A stretch of 64,000 nt of DNA from Apodospora peruviana (Eukaryota; Ascomycota; Sordariomycetes; Sordariales; Lasiosphaeriaceae). A program made the position numbers and the translations under genes. Of this stretch, positions 34,632-45,536 are shown piece after piece. The notes under the pieces are model-generated. The model saw only the letters and a list, made by a program, of their open reading frames with translations. It had not been told where the DNA came from and made no database searches. Where the stretch lies: contig JAUEDM010000001.1 of NCBI GenBank assembly GCA_033439685.1, forward strand, positions 7,130,001-7,194,000. Direction: 5' to 3'. Positions within the stretch are counted from its first letter, which is position 1. Each line of letters begins with the position of its first letter.

Positions 34632-35193
34632 GATTCCACCTTTTTGCAGGTGGAGACGTCCTGAATGACGGGTTTCGTGATCTTATTCTTGGGGTGATGA
34701 ACACCTATTGGATGGATGGTGAAGGGGAGTTCGTTGTCTGCCTTGGTTCTTTTTCTCTTTTGCCTTATTACTTACATTTAGACCGAAGGATTTCGTATAA
34801 GTGGAGTTGCTGTCTCGTCTATATGTCCTTACCCATGCCATGGTCTTTGCATGCTTGGTTCGGCAGCAGAGGAATCTAGACACAAAACAACAGGACATGA
34901 AAATTGGGGATTGTGGTAATGCGGAGACAAAGGAATCAGCTGAGCATGTCGAGTTGTGTTGTCCGAGAAGGGAGTATGAGTGCTGACCTGCATTAGGGGG
35001 AGCAGTTCGTGAGGTCTAGAGCCGGCTGGACCGTTCGCTGGCGTTTAGCTGCTTCAAGGTTCTTATTGGAGCTTCTGGGTTACTTGGAGATAAAGCCAGT
35101 GAATAATAGGAATTTGAGGGGAGTTGGAGCGGCCATTGACTTTATAAGTCCGGCCAAAGGTACACCGAATTTGTGCCTCCATCTCGGCGACAG

Positions 35194-35226
<33 letters not shown>

Positions 35227-35447
35227 TTTTTCTTGAAGTCAGAATCAAAGGAGAGATCGACATAGAGAGAAGACGAAGCTACCCCTCCATCCCTCATCAA
35301 GCTCTTACACGATCATTTCGGAGCTACCCCGCCTCGACCACCACCTCAGTGCTCTCCTTCCCCCTTTTTTTCCTGTGGAACGACATCATCGACTGAGGGG
35401 CCAAGTCAGATCCGAGGGATCTTGTGATCAGATATCGGACAAACACC
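34632..35447. other. Intergenic between tRNA-Arg and the short-chain dehydrogenase
   Basis: Holds the tRNA terminator region (T-rich tract at about 34746-34765) and the promoter/5' leader of the dehydrogenase gene, including an AGC repeat. No gene is seen. Confidence 0.5.
35198..35226. repeat. AGC/CAG trinucleotide microsatellite
   Basis: 29 bp of uninterrupted AGC units, about 220 bp before the dehydrogenase ATG and probably in its 5' leader. Likely to vary in length between strains. Confidence 0.9.
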
Positions 35448-36856
35448 ATGTCTCTAGCCAGCCGAGCTCTACGTAGAGCTCTCACAACACGGCCGTCAAT
35501 AATCTTCACAGCAGTGCCACGTCCTTTCCACACCGTTTCAGCACTCGGAAGCAGCAGTACCAAGGAGACAAAACAGAGAAAAGCATCTGGGGGATCAAAT
35601 GCACGCACAGACGAGTCCATAACGGTCGAATACCCATCGGACGGCGACCTGCCGTCCTCCAAACCCGTGACTGGCGCAGGCCGAGCTGGAGCCAATGTGT
35701 TCCCTACTTTGGCCTCCTTCTCCCTTCAGGGGAAGGTTGGGGTGGTTACAGGTGGTGCCAGAGGCTTGGGGCTGGTCATGGGCCAAGGGATGGTCATTAG
35801 CGGCGCGGATTTGGCCATCGTCGACCTGAACAGTACGATCACATCACTGTCTGAGATAATTCTCAGCTTCTTGCAAAAAAAGATAAGTGCTGACAGGCGG
35901 CAATGAGCGTGCAGAGGAGGAAGCAGCCCGGCAGGCCAAGTTGATCGTCGAGACCATCAAAAAGAACCACCCGGGGACCAAAAGGCTGCCCAAAGTCACT
36001 GCGCACTACGCCGACGTGTCTGATCAAGCCTCGGTGGATGCATGTGTCGCTGAGATTGTTGGCGAGCACGGAAAGATCGACAACCTGGTGACCTCGGCCG
36101 GCTTCACGGAGAATTTCGAGGCCATCAGCTATCCTATCGATAGGATGAGAAAGCTGTGGGGCGTAAACGTTGACGGCACATATTTGTTTGCTACCGCTGT
36201 GGCGCGCCACCTTGTACGTTTTTCTTTTTGGGACAAGCCACCTCGAACGGTGTCGATGTCATATTTTTTACACCATATTGTTGAGCTCTTGTTGCTAATA
36301 ACAGGGAATTTGGCAGATGGAGCGCAAAGCTAAGGGGAGCATGGTGTTCATCGGCAGCATGAGCGGGTCGATTGTCAATGTTCCCCAACCACAGGCGTAA
36401 GGCTCTCTCTCGTCTCTCCCAACAAAAAAAACCATCTCTCGAGTGTCGATCATTGAGGAAGAGAGACCTACTGACAATTATCTCCAAGGCCCTACAACGC
36501 AGCCAAGGCTGCAGTTCGCCATCTTGCCGCCTCATTCAGCGTCGAATGGGCAAAGGCTGGTATTCGAGTGAACTGCATCTCGCCGGGATACATGCTCACC
36601 GCACTGTAAGTGACCTTTCTCCTGGGACAGGACATCAGATCATGCTTCGGCGTTACTGATATGTGGAGCGAGCAGAACGCAAAAGATCCTCGGCGATAAC
36701 CCGGACCTAAAGAAGCAGTGGACCTCTTTGATACCACAGGGCCGCATGGGCTCGCCAGAGGACCTGATGGGACCGGTAACCTTTTTACTGTCTGATGCGT
36801 CTGCCTATGTGACAGGGGCCGATATACGCGTTGATGGTGGCTACACCGTCACTTGA
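35448..36856 (+). CDS. Short-chain dehydrogenase/reductase with a mitochondrial-like leader
   Basis: Five exons: 35448-35832, 35897-36213, 36317-36396, 36489-36605 and 36676-36856, giving 359 residues. Classical SDR: TGGARGLG nucleotide loop (101-108), Asn of NVDGTY, Ser of FIGSMSGS, and the YNAAK Tyr/Lys pair, ending RMGSPEDLMGPVTFLLSD and ADIRVDGGYTVT. It resembles fungal polyol or sorbose-type reductases (D-arabinitol/mannitol group), but the substrate cannot be fixed from sequence. It has about 90 residues before the SDR fold, whereas the family is usually near 270; this leader is Arg/Ser/Thr-rich at first and could target mitochondria. Intron 2 has two in-frame AG acceptors, 36304 and 36316. 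I use the second because the first follows the branch site too closely. Confidence 0.9.
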
Positions 36857-39800
36857 GGAAATGGATTCTCTTAAAGCGTACCCTAAATGCCGTGTGCGTT
36901 ATCAGGGCTCTACGTATACCTGATGATGAGATTGCCACAATAACGGCTACTAAGGAGACGCTCGCCCTTCTGAGTAGAATGTGACGGGCTGAGCCCTGGT
37001 GCAGCCCGGCGACCCTCGGCCGTAGCGCCGAGCCTACGGAGGCGGAGCGGAGCCCCACCGGCGACCCCGACCCCTAAACGAAGCCATTTCCCAGAAATGC
37101 CGATACACGATACACACACGGACCACAACACTAAACCGCAACGGGGCTCGTGACGGCTCTGGAATCTTCTGTCTCCCTCTGATCGGAGCAACGCAGTCGC
37201 GTACATAACCAGAGGCCCTCTCACGAGGCCTCTCCTCTTCTTCTTCTTTTTCCCCCATGTTCTGCGTCTTCGTAGAGTAGGCTTAACTAGTTGCAATACA
37301 CTACCTTGCCCGTTACATTTATGATTTATCACCTGCATAGGGTCTGCAGCTTGAGTAAAAGGCTGTAACTCCCAATGGTGGCAGGAAGTTGAGGCGCCTC
37401 GCCGGCAGGCACCGCCGCCGAACCCGGGCCTGATGAAGATGTAGGGTATAGTAGTACCTTAGATAACTTGGATGTATCTATATGGCCCATCATACCCATA
37501 AGCTACCTTACCTTAGGTACCTCAGGTAAGCCACTTGGGAATAGTCTACCACTTTACAGATATTGTATGCAAGTACGGAAGTAAGTAGCAAGGAAAAATG
37601 GTGTAAGTGCTAGACATCATAACAGACCACACTGATATCACTTGGTCTAGTTTTGGGGGTTGACCACCGTAATCTTCCCAAACCAGGCACAGCACATGGA
37701 TAAGGTACTTCGCGATACTGTACCTCGAGGACAGAGCCTCATACAAAAGCCGAGAACTGGCACGGCTCACCAATTAGCCGAAGAGACCGTGGTGAAAGAT
37801 GAGTCCCTCCTAGTCAGGCTGAGACAATGGAAGTTCAAACAGGTTGAGTCGGTGTGGTCTGAGGGTACATTGGATCTGAATGGTCCGATTGATATGGATG
37901 TCACGCCTTGACCCCAGACTTACAACCTTTGTACGGAATACACAACCACGACAAACTCGCCCCTCACATACTCGGGCAGGAAGGAGGCATGGCAATGATA
38001 TCGGCAATCCATACTCGATCTCACGAAACCCCTCTTTATTAGGCACTCGTAAAGGCGGGAACCAAATCACGCTCCTCTCGGCTATTGCCCTTGTTGAGTC
38101 TTGGCCCAAACATCTGCGCCAATGAAGAAAAGCCGTGCTGTGGTCACACGACTACAGACCATGGGGGAATATCCCTATGCCCCGGAGTCTCCACAAAACC
38201 AGGGGGTCAGAAGACCGAGATAGGTGTTAGAAAAGATGAAGCTTTCAAGCCGACTGGTTTGATCATTGCGGCTCAAGACGGTGCCTTTTACGTACTGGAT
38301 ACTATCAGTCAAATCAGAGGATAAGATAGAGTGCGGTATTCCCAGAAAGGAGACTGACTTTACCAGGAAGGGATGCTCGACATCGCCGTCTGAGCGCATT
38401 CCGCGTGGGAGTCGTTCGCGGGTGGTCCACAAAAGCGGTCAACGGAGGGGCAGAGCGGGCGCTGTCCCGGGGAACCTCAGGAACAGTGGGCACTCAGGGC
38501 GGACAGGGCGGACGGACAGGGATTTGTCGCTCGGATGCAAGAAGGACTTCTCGAACGCACCCAGAAGGATCCCGTCGGTGTGACACACTGGCAGGTAAAG
38601 CCTCGCATCTTGACGGGTTAGGCAAAAGAAATAGAGTACGCGGGCAAGCGTGATGGCGCAGGTGCAGCCCCCCCCCCACCCCCCCAAATTAAAGATGCAC
38701 TATCGCAGGTCGGTGGTCTCCCGTGATGGGGGGGTTGATAAGGGGCTCTGCGAGGCTTGTCCCGATCGACAGCAATGGAGAACACACTTCTTCTCGACAC
38801 CTGTGACGTTTCGTTCCCATGCAGGCCGTCGACCATCAGTGAGCGGCCAACGGCCAGCGGCGGTTCACCGGTGAAATTGAATCATGTTCTGACCGTCCGG
38901 TCGGCCGGACGAGAACTTGTCTGCTGTCATGGGTGTAGGTTTGAGTACATGTATTTATGGAGCTTCGACTGGGCAAAGGCAAGGGCTATAAGTCGGATCT
39001 AGGCCATCGCCGATGCCGTGGAAAGGGGCGATACCGACCTTCTACGCCGTTCCCGCCGAGCGAGCAATGTCCGGCAACCGGTCGACGCCATTTGCGCCAC
39101 GCCGCCCACAGCTCGCTCGCAAGCCACAGCTCACGATTCTGAGATGGGTAATGGGGTGGCCGGACTTCCAGGCTGTCGAAGCAAGACCCGGGAGAGGTGA
39201 GAGTGGTAGGAGTGGGACAATGGATGAACTCCAGTGACACTCGTAACCCACGTGTCTCGATCCTGGCAAGGCGTTTTGTCGACAGAGTGTCTTGGGGGCT
39301 CCAGAGGCGCGGAGGTGCGTCCATGCTTCCATTAGCAGGTGTCTTTGTTGCCGTGAGGTACGCTGCGAGTGAGGACAGAGATGGGCGAGCTTGCCAGCGG
39401 TGCAGTGATGGGAGGCAGGCACGTCTTATCTCGTTGGACGTGCCTGGAACTGGAAGCTCACCTCACCTCCTCTTTCCAGGTTGAAAAGCCGACGCAACGG
39501 CATGTCCGCGACAGTGCAAATGTTGGCAGGTTCTAGTGTTGTACTGGCAGTCGCGCCTAGGCTCTGGGCCTGCGGAGCATTCTGCAGTCTAAAAGTCTCC
39601 ACGTGTTTGGAGGTGAGGGATCTGGGCGCCCGCCAGGGCTGCCCCGGACTGTTAAACCCGTTCTGGAATGGCAGCACGCACGCAACGGAAGACTGGAAGC
39701 GACGCCGCAAGGATTCATTGCACCTGACTGTGGATTGCCCTGGGGTTGTGCTTTCCGGGTTGATTGGGATGACCGGGACACGGTGAAAACCCAGAGATGC

Positions 39801-41542
39801 ACCTTTCCCCGGTCAGCAGGAAAGGAGGGTCTCACATGGAAGTGGCAAAGGCCAAAGGGGCGCCGTGTGGTTCCTTCCCAGTCTTTTCAAAAGTTTCTGC
39901 TCCGAGGTCTCTGGGTCATGGGGTTGAACAAGACGGAAAGGGCACCCTGGGCACCTCAAGCGTATAAGGCAGGCAGGTAGGTACCTATCGTATGACCTTG
40001 CCACGTCTCAAAGATATTTTGTAGATATCCGTATGGCACCTTGGATACTAAAAGGTAAGGAATACACACCAAACATCACAACCCAAAATTCTTCTTTCAT
40101 TCCGCATAAGTAATCCGTACTCCGTAGTTTTCGTCAGGCTTACCAGCATGAGGTAAAATTCCACCTCAACCCGGGCAGGGGAGGCCAGTGACCGGCGTGC
40201 CTTTCCATGTCCACGGGTCACGCCCACGGTGGGTGGAAGTAATCCCCGCTCGCGATGATACGCTAAAGTACAGCACGATACCCCGGACATAGCAGCCTAC
40301 AGTTCATACATAGCTCGACCAGCGGACCAGGGCACCTCAGTTGGGACCGTGGGACCTCCCGTCGCGTGCCTGGGACCTGCCAGTGGGCTAGACCTAGACT
40401 TTAGTTTTGGAGCAACCTGGAACCGTCAGGTCCAATACGTTAACGTCCCGAATTCCTTCTTTTGTCCACTCCTCTCCTTTTCTTTCTGAATTCCCGAGCA
40501 GCTTATTAGTTCATATTCTGTATGGAATTGTTTGCCCGGCGCAACGCGGAAACCAATTTCATCTGTCCGTTCACTCTTACCGCAGCACATAATCCGTACC
40601 TAGGCGTGCTAGGCTACCTTGCGGTCCTTGCCCACGGATACAACTCCCAGAATCGAATATTCATACTGGATACCCAACGTCCTCTCGAGCTTCCTTGGCC
40701 ACTCGAGTACCTTAGCTCCGGCATCGTTCATTTTCTCACACCGGGGGCCCGGTTGGACACTTGAAACTGAGCTCGACGCCCAACGGTAAACCACAGAGCC
40801 GAGATCTGACAGCTTTGTGAGCTGCGACTCCCTTTGCCTTGCTTTTGCAGCACCAGGCTCCCGATTCTTTTGAGTTTTACGTGGCGCAAAACTTGTCAAG
40901 AAACGCAAGCAATTTGTGTTCACAGCTGGCATTTTGCATGGGTATGTATGTGATGAGCTTCTTGTGGCACTCAACTCCTGCGGACATGACAAACCTGATG
41001 GCGGCTTCAGCAAATGCTGCCTCCCTTCCTCTCGCATCCCACTCCTTACTCGCCCATTTCCCGGACTCAGTTGTCCGGGCCGATCTCTTAAGTTCTTTGC
41101 GTCGCACACAGCTCAGAGACGAAAAGAGTACTGAACTAAATATGTACCCGTCGTATGAGCCACCTATCTCAGCCTCCCTCTCGCCATGTCTGTGTCTTTA
41201 GCTCATGTCCGGCTCTTGGAAATAACAGACTAGCCATATACCTGCCCGCCCAGCTACATACTCCATTTTATCAGTGTCGGGAGTCTCAGTCGCAACTGAC
41301 ACGAATTATCTTTTGATCTAGTTCGGTCAAGGCTTCCTTTCGACCTATCACCAGCTGTGGGCCATTGTTATTCCGGAATCTCAGACAATGTTGATGGCAT
41401 TTTTTGGTCGACTATCGTGCGTCTAGGAAGGTTGGCTGGCGCCTGGCCTGAGCAATGGTTGGCGGATTCTCCTGAGGTGCCGCCGTCTCCTATTAGCTGC
41501 CCATAACCTTCTTCTAGCATTACTCGCCTCCCCACCATAACC
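36857..41542. other. Gene-poor stretch, 4.7 kb
   Basis: No gene can be supported on either strand. Seen in it are TACCTTAGGTACC-type motifs at 37504-37530, a 10-bp palindrome GAGGCGCCTC near 37390, a broken C-run near 38668-38686, a G-tract cluster around 38490-38520 and a further TAGGTACCTA at about 39978-39987. The many short frames on both strands have scrambled composition. It could be decayed repeat DNA or non-coding transcription units. Confidence 0.45.
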
Positions 41543-43272
41543 ATGCTGTTACCAAGAGGCATTGTCGAGAACACCAACGAGATTTACGCCGAGATAGCCA
41601 GTTACCCTGTGGTCCCGCCAGAGAAGATATGGCAGTACTGGAACGGTAACTCAGACACGTCAATACAACCGTCCGAAGTATCTGGGCTAATCCAAGCCTC
41701 TCAGTTTATACTACGACCTTCCGGAGGCTTGTCGATCCTACTGCCTACCGCCTAGAGAACTTTTGGTGGCATGTCTGGGGCAGCGACAGGCGGAATCTAA
41801 GCGGGCCTGCTCTCGCAAAGCTTTTTGAGGAGTTCTCAAAAGGTCAGACATTTGTTCCGCTTCGAAGCACCGCAAATCGCTACGAGGGTCCATCGGTATG
41901 TGTCTCCTGTTTTGAATCGAGGGAGATCAGCGTGCTGACGAATTCTAAGGTCCCAAGGGCAAGTCGAGATAGACTCGCAAAGCTCAATACGCAGCCTCCT
42001 GAACACGACAAACGAGAAGAGGCTCAAGATCGCAGTCTTCCAAAGACCAGCACCAAGCCCCCAACCCCTTCATCCTCAAGACCACCCCCGCCGCACCCAA
42101 TTTTGAAGAAAACGAGAGGTCCCTCTGCCTCAGGAGCTCGACCAACTGCTCGATTTGTCTCCCCACCGGTTTCGGACGACGAAGATGAGAAGGACGGCGA
42201 TATGTCATCAGGTAGCACGGCAGTGACATCGTCGGAAATGCTTCCTCCACCTTTTCCCCCACCGGTAAAGAAGACTATGACCTTCGCGCCAACGGAGCCA
42301 CTAGCCGGAATGCCACCCCCACCACTTCCATCGTCAGCGAAGCGGGAAATGGAGGACGCACCCGCAGGAAAAGCGTCTGGATTGGTGATGCGACCGCCCC
42401 CGGTCCCATCGCCAGCTAGGAGTGAGAAGAGCGGGGGCACCCCGACTCGGAAGGTTGTCGCATCCACGGCGGCCTCCAAAAGAAGACCGGCGCTACCACG
42501 GAGACAAAGCTCACAGTCCTCGGCGAGCTCAGACACAAGCTCACGGGAGCATCCATCTACAATGAGGAATCTTGGAACCCAGCGATCGGTTTCGAATGTA
42601 GTAGTGGAGCAAGAGAGCTCAGGGTCGTCATCACAGGCGAGCGTGCTCATGATGAGTTCAAGGGCGGCTGGAAAGCGACCTGCGAGATCTTCTGATAAAC
42701 GATCTACCACTCCACGAAGTGTGCCTTCCCAAGGTAACTCTTCTCAAGAACGAATAGTCACGACACAAGAGACAGTCGGAACGCTACCACAGAGACGGTC
42801 CACTTGGGATATGCGGGATCCGGCATCTGGAGGTACACTGGTGCAGAGACTGGTTCCTGCTCCTCCCATTGCAGGGTTCGTAAACGACCAACAACCGGAG
42901 AACAGGCCGCCTCGAATGGAGCGTTCGCATTCAAATATCGAGACACCGCGGCGCACCCGTGAGGCCAGCGCGGGAGGCGTGGGAGGTCTTGCGCCACTAC
43001 AGGCCTCGCTGGTAGGCGCCAGTATTGTTGGAACCTCGGAAACAACGGCTCAGGGGCATTTTGATTCAGAGACTATGACGGTTGCGACAGCACTACCCGA
43101 GGCCCGTGATATACCGGACGGCGTGATGTTAGCTTCCAGACCTTCGTCTTCGGCGTTACTGGATATGCAGTTCCAACCAACGCCGCCGAACCCGGCTCCG
43201 CCCATCCCGTTTGGGCGATCCCTGAGCCAATTGACACTTATTTTGGAGCGAGAAAAGGCACGTAAGGGCTGA
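41543..43272 (+). CDS. Protein with AreA-GATA-like (DUF1752-type) domain
   Basis: Three exons: 41543-41645, 41705-41895 and 41950-43272, giving 538 residues. The first 100 residues hold the only conserved block, rebuilt across two introns: EKIWQYWNVYTTTFRRLVDP, then TAYRLENFWWHVWGSDRRNL and LAKLFEEFSKG. This is the short domain that Pfam names after the AreA N-terminal region and that also occurs in fungal regulatory proteins without zinc fingers. No GATA zinc finger is present. The remainder is disordered and proline-rich (PPPFPPPVKK, MPPPPLPSSAK, RPPPVPSPAR), with a short conserved-looking end, PFGRSLSQLTLILEREKARK. A role in nutrient or stress signalling is inference. Introns are 59 bp (GTAACT donor) and 54 bp (GTATGT donor, CTGAC branch). 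Confidence 0.82.
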
Positions 43273-45536
43273 GAAAGTGTTGTGTGCAGATGCGGTGATG
43301 GATTGGCACATTGGCCGCGTCTAATATAGGGTTTGTTTTGGCCAGCATTTACACGTACAGAGGCTTCTAGGCTTCGGGTCACTGGCATAGTAACGCATAG
43401 CGTGGAGCATGGGTATTGTAGGATCAACTTCAACATTGGTATTTTTTATTTTTTTTTGGCCTGGATAGTTGGAACACGAGCGAAGAACTTGTGTAATGTA
43501 ATCATGACACATACGAGCTTGACCCAGGACGGTTTCCGGAGGTGATGACTCGGGAGGCACTTTGGCCTCACCGCAACTTTGAAGTGACGAGGTTAGGGAG
43601 TCATAATCTTTAGCCTGTCTGTCCGGTGAGTGAATACCATCGAACGAATAAGAAGAGGAAGACGGGGCGTTTTCTTCGGTCTGTGTTTCCCACCCCGACG
43701 AAAACTTGGCTGTGAAAGGTAAGCATTGTGCAAGTCTGTCTCTGATGACTGATGAGGTAAGTCTAACCGTTAGCTTGTGCCTACTGGAATAAACCAACCA
43801 TGAATAGAGGACTTACGAAAGAGAAATTGCGTCAGCTCTTTCTTTTGGTGATCTGAGAGAAAGCGGCTGGAGGTCATCCCCTGTTCTTGTGTAACGTGTA
43901 ATGATGTGCACGTGTGCAGGTGGTTTGGAGGTAACCCCCCGTATAATAAGGGGCGGGTATTGGGCACAGGAGTGTTGGGTGTGCCCCCCCCCACGTTTCC
44001 GTAACTTCAACAGTCAACTTACTTTCGTGGATGTACCTACCTTACGGAGGGAGAAGAACGTAATTTAGCCATCATTGCTGCGTATGTGGCTGTTTTTGTC
44101 TCAGAGCCCTTTTTTATATGAGAGAAGAAAAGAAGTAAGCCCGTAAGGCCAGGCAATACAAGCTCGCAAGGTCCAGGATACCTACCTAGGTATCTACTTT
44201 GCATACTTGGAATTTTTGAGGTAATGTATATGTGTACCTTTACAAGTCTCCGCGTGCGTGCAAGTTCGCGGGACCTCGGCGGCGGTGAGATGGATGATAG
44301 ATCGAGGCGGCCGGCGAGCAAGCATGAAACACACATACATCGCACTTCGTTTCGCTTAAAGCTTCCCACTGATGAGATGTTTGACTGCCTCTTCTCCATT
44401 AGGAAACTGAAAGCGCATGCATCTTTTCGCCGTCAGTAACCGTCCAAGTTGGATCACCCAGGTGGTACCCCCCTTTCACAATGGAGCGTCGGACTTATAC
44501 GTAAGGTATCTAGGTACCCTCCCCGCACTATATCTAAACCAATGATCCGGTGTGTGTGTGTGTGCTAGAGAGGCCGCTTCCGGTATGGAACCACACGGCA
44601 CCGCACCGCACATGTCCCGTGCCGGTGACCAACCGCGGAAATGTGATTGATTATGACGAGATAAGATAATCATCGAGTTGAATTTTACACGTAGAATACA
44701 CACGTGAATGTATCCAGGTATCTATCTACCTTAGTATGCACAACTTGGCCCCTTTTCCAGATAATGTGCCCTTTATTATCTGGACTGCCTACGTACGTAT
44801 CTTACCTCCCTAGGGTTACCGTGGGCGTGGCCCCCACATGCAGTGATATCAACTGTCCTCCTACCTGCCTACCGTACTGGCACGCTGAGATGCCGCTGGA
44901 CTGGTCATAGAACCGCTTCGCTTGTTGTGACCTGGTATCAGTCAATAATATCAACGGGCATCCCAGAAAACCCAGACTTACTCCAACCAGACTTTCAATT
45001 ACCTATATACACTTGAGAATATGAGAAGATATATTTCTTATTTCTACAAAGCTAGGTAGGTAGGTTTCCAGGCCGGCAACGAGACATTGAATCAACATCT
45101 CATCTACGGTAGGTAGGTATTTATTTGTTTACTACCCCTTTCCTTCCTGTTTGCGCAAACTGTAATAGGGGTATAGGTATAGTGCTAACTCGCTTGCTCA
45201 TCTTGTCCTCCACTTTCTCTTCATCGGAACACCAAAGGACAAACTAAACAAATCAAAACAGGAGACAGTTACTTCTTCATGTTTCATGTGCAACCGAAAC
45301 TCCAACCACCCAAGGTAGGTATCCATCCCCATTCCGAACAAGGCTTGGCCGACTAACAGTTCCGAAGAAATCCAAAAGAGACCACAGAAAAAAAGGAGAA
45401 TATAGGTTTTAGTAAAAAAAGAAAAAGCATCGTGACACGATGATGCTCTGTTTGTGTGTGCGCGTGCGTAAAGCGGCGGTATCTTACGGACTCAGGAGTC
45501 CCCCCCCCCAAAACAATCCAATTCACCAACGCCAGA
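43273..45536. other. Gene-poor stretch with clustered TACCTA/TAGGTA motifs
   Basis: No gene supported. It contains a cluster of short TACCTA/TAGGTA words at about 44034, 44179-44197, 44505-44518, 44715-44733, 45052-45065, 45109-45120 and 45314-45322, a TG dinucleotide run at 44551-44564, and C-runs near 43984 and 45501. Confidence 0.5.
44034..45322. repeat. Cluster of TACCTA/TAGGTA palindromic words
   Basis: At least seven tandem or palindromic copies of TACCTA/TAGGTA within 1.3 kb; the best, TACCTAGGTA, is at 44183-44192. Similar words occur near 30118, 37504 and 39978, always between genes. Their origin (decayed tandem array, regulatory site or transposon footprint) is unknown. Confidence 0.6.

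Noticed and set aside
43321..43797. 158-codon minus-strand frame downstream of the AreA-GATA-like gene
   Set aside because: No recognisable motif and no conserved-looking segments. It sits in the flanking region of a plus-strand gene.
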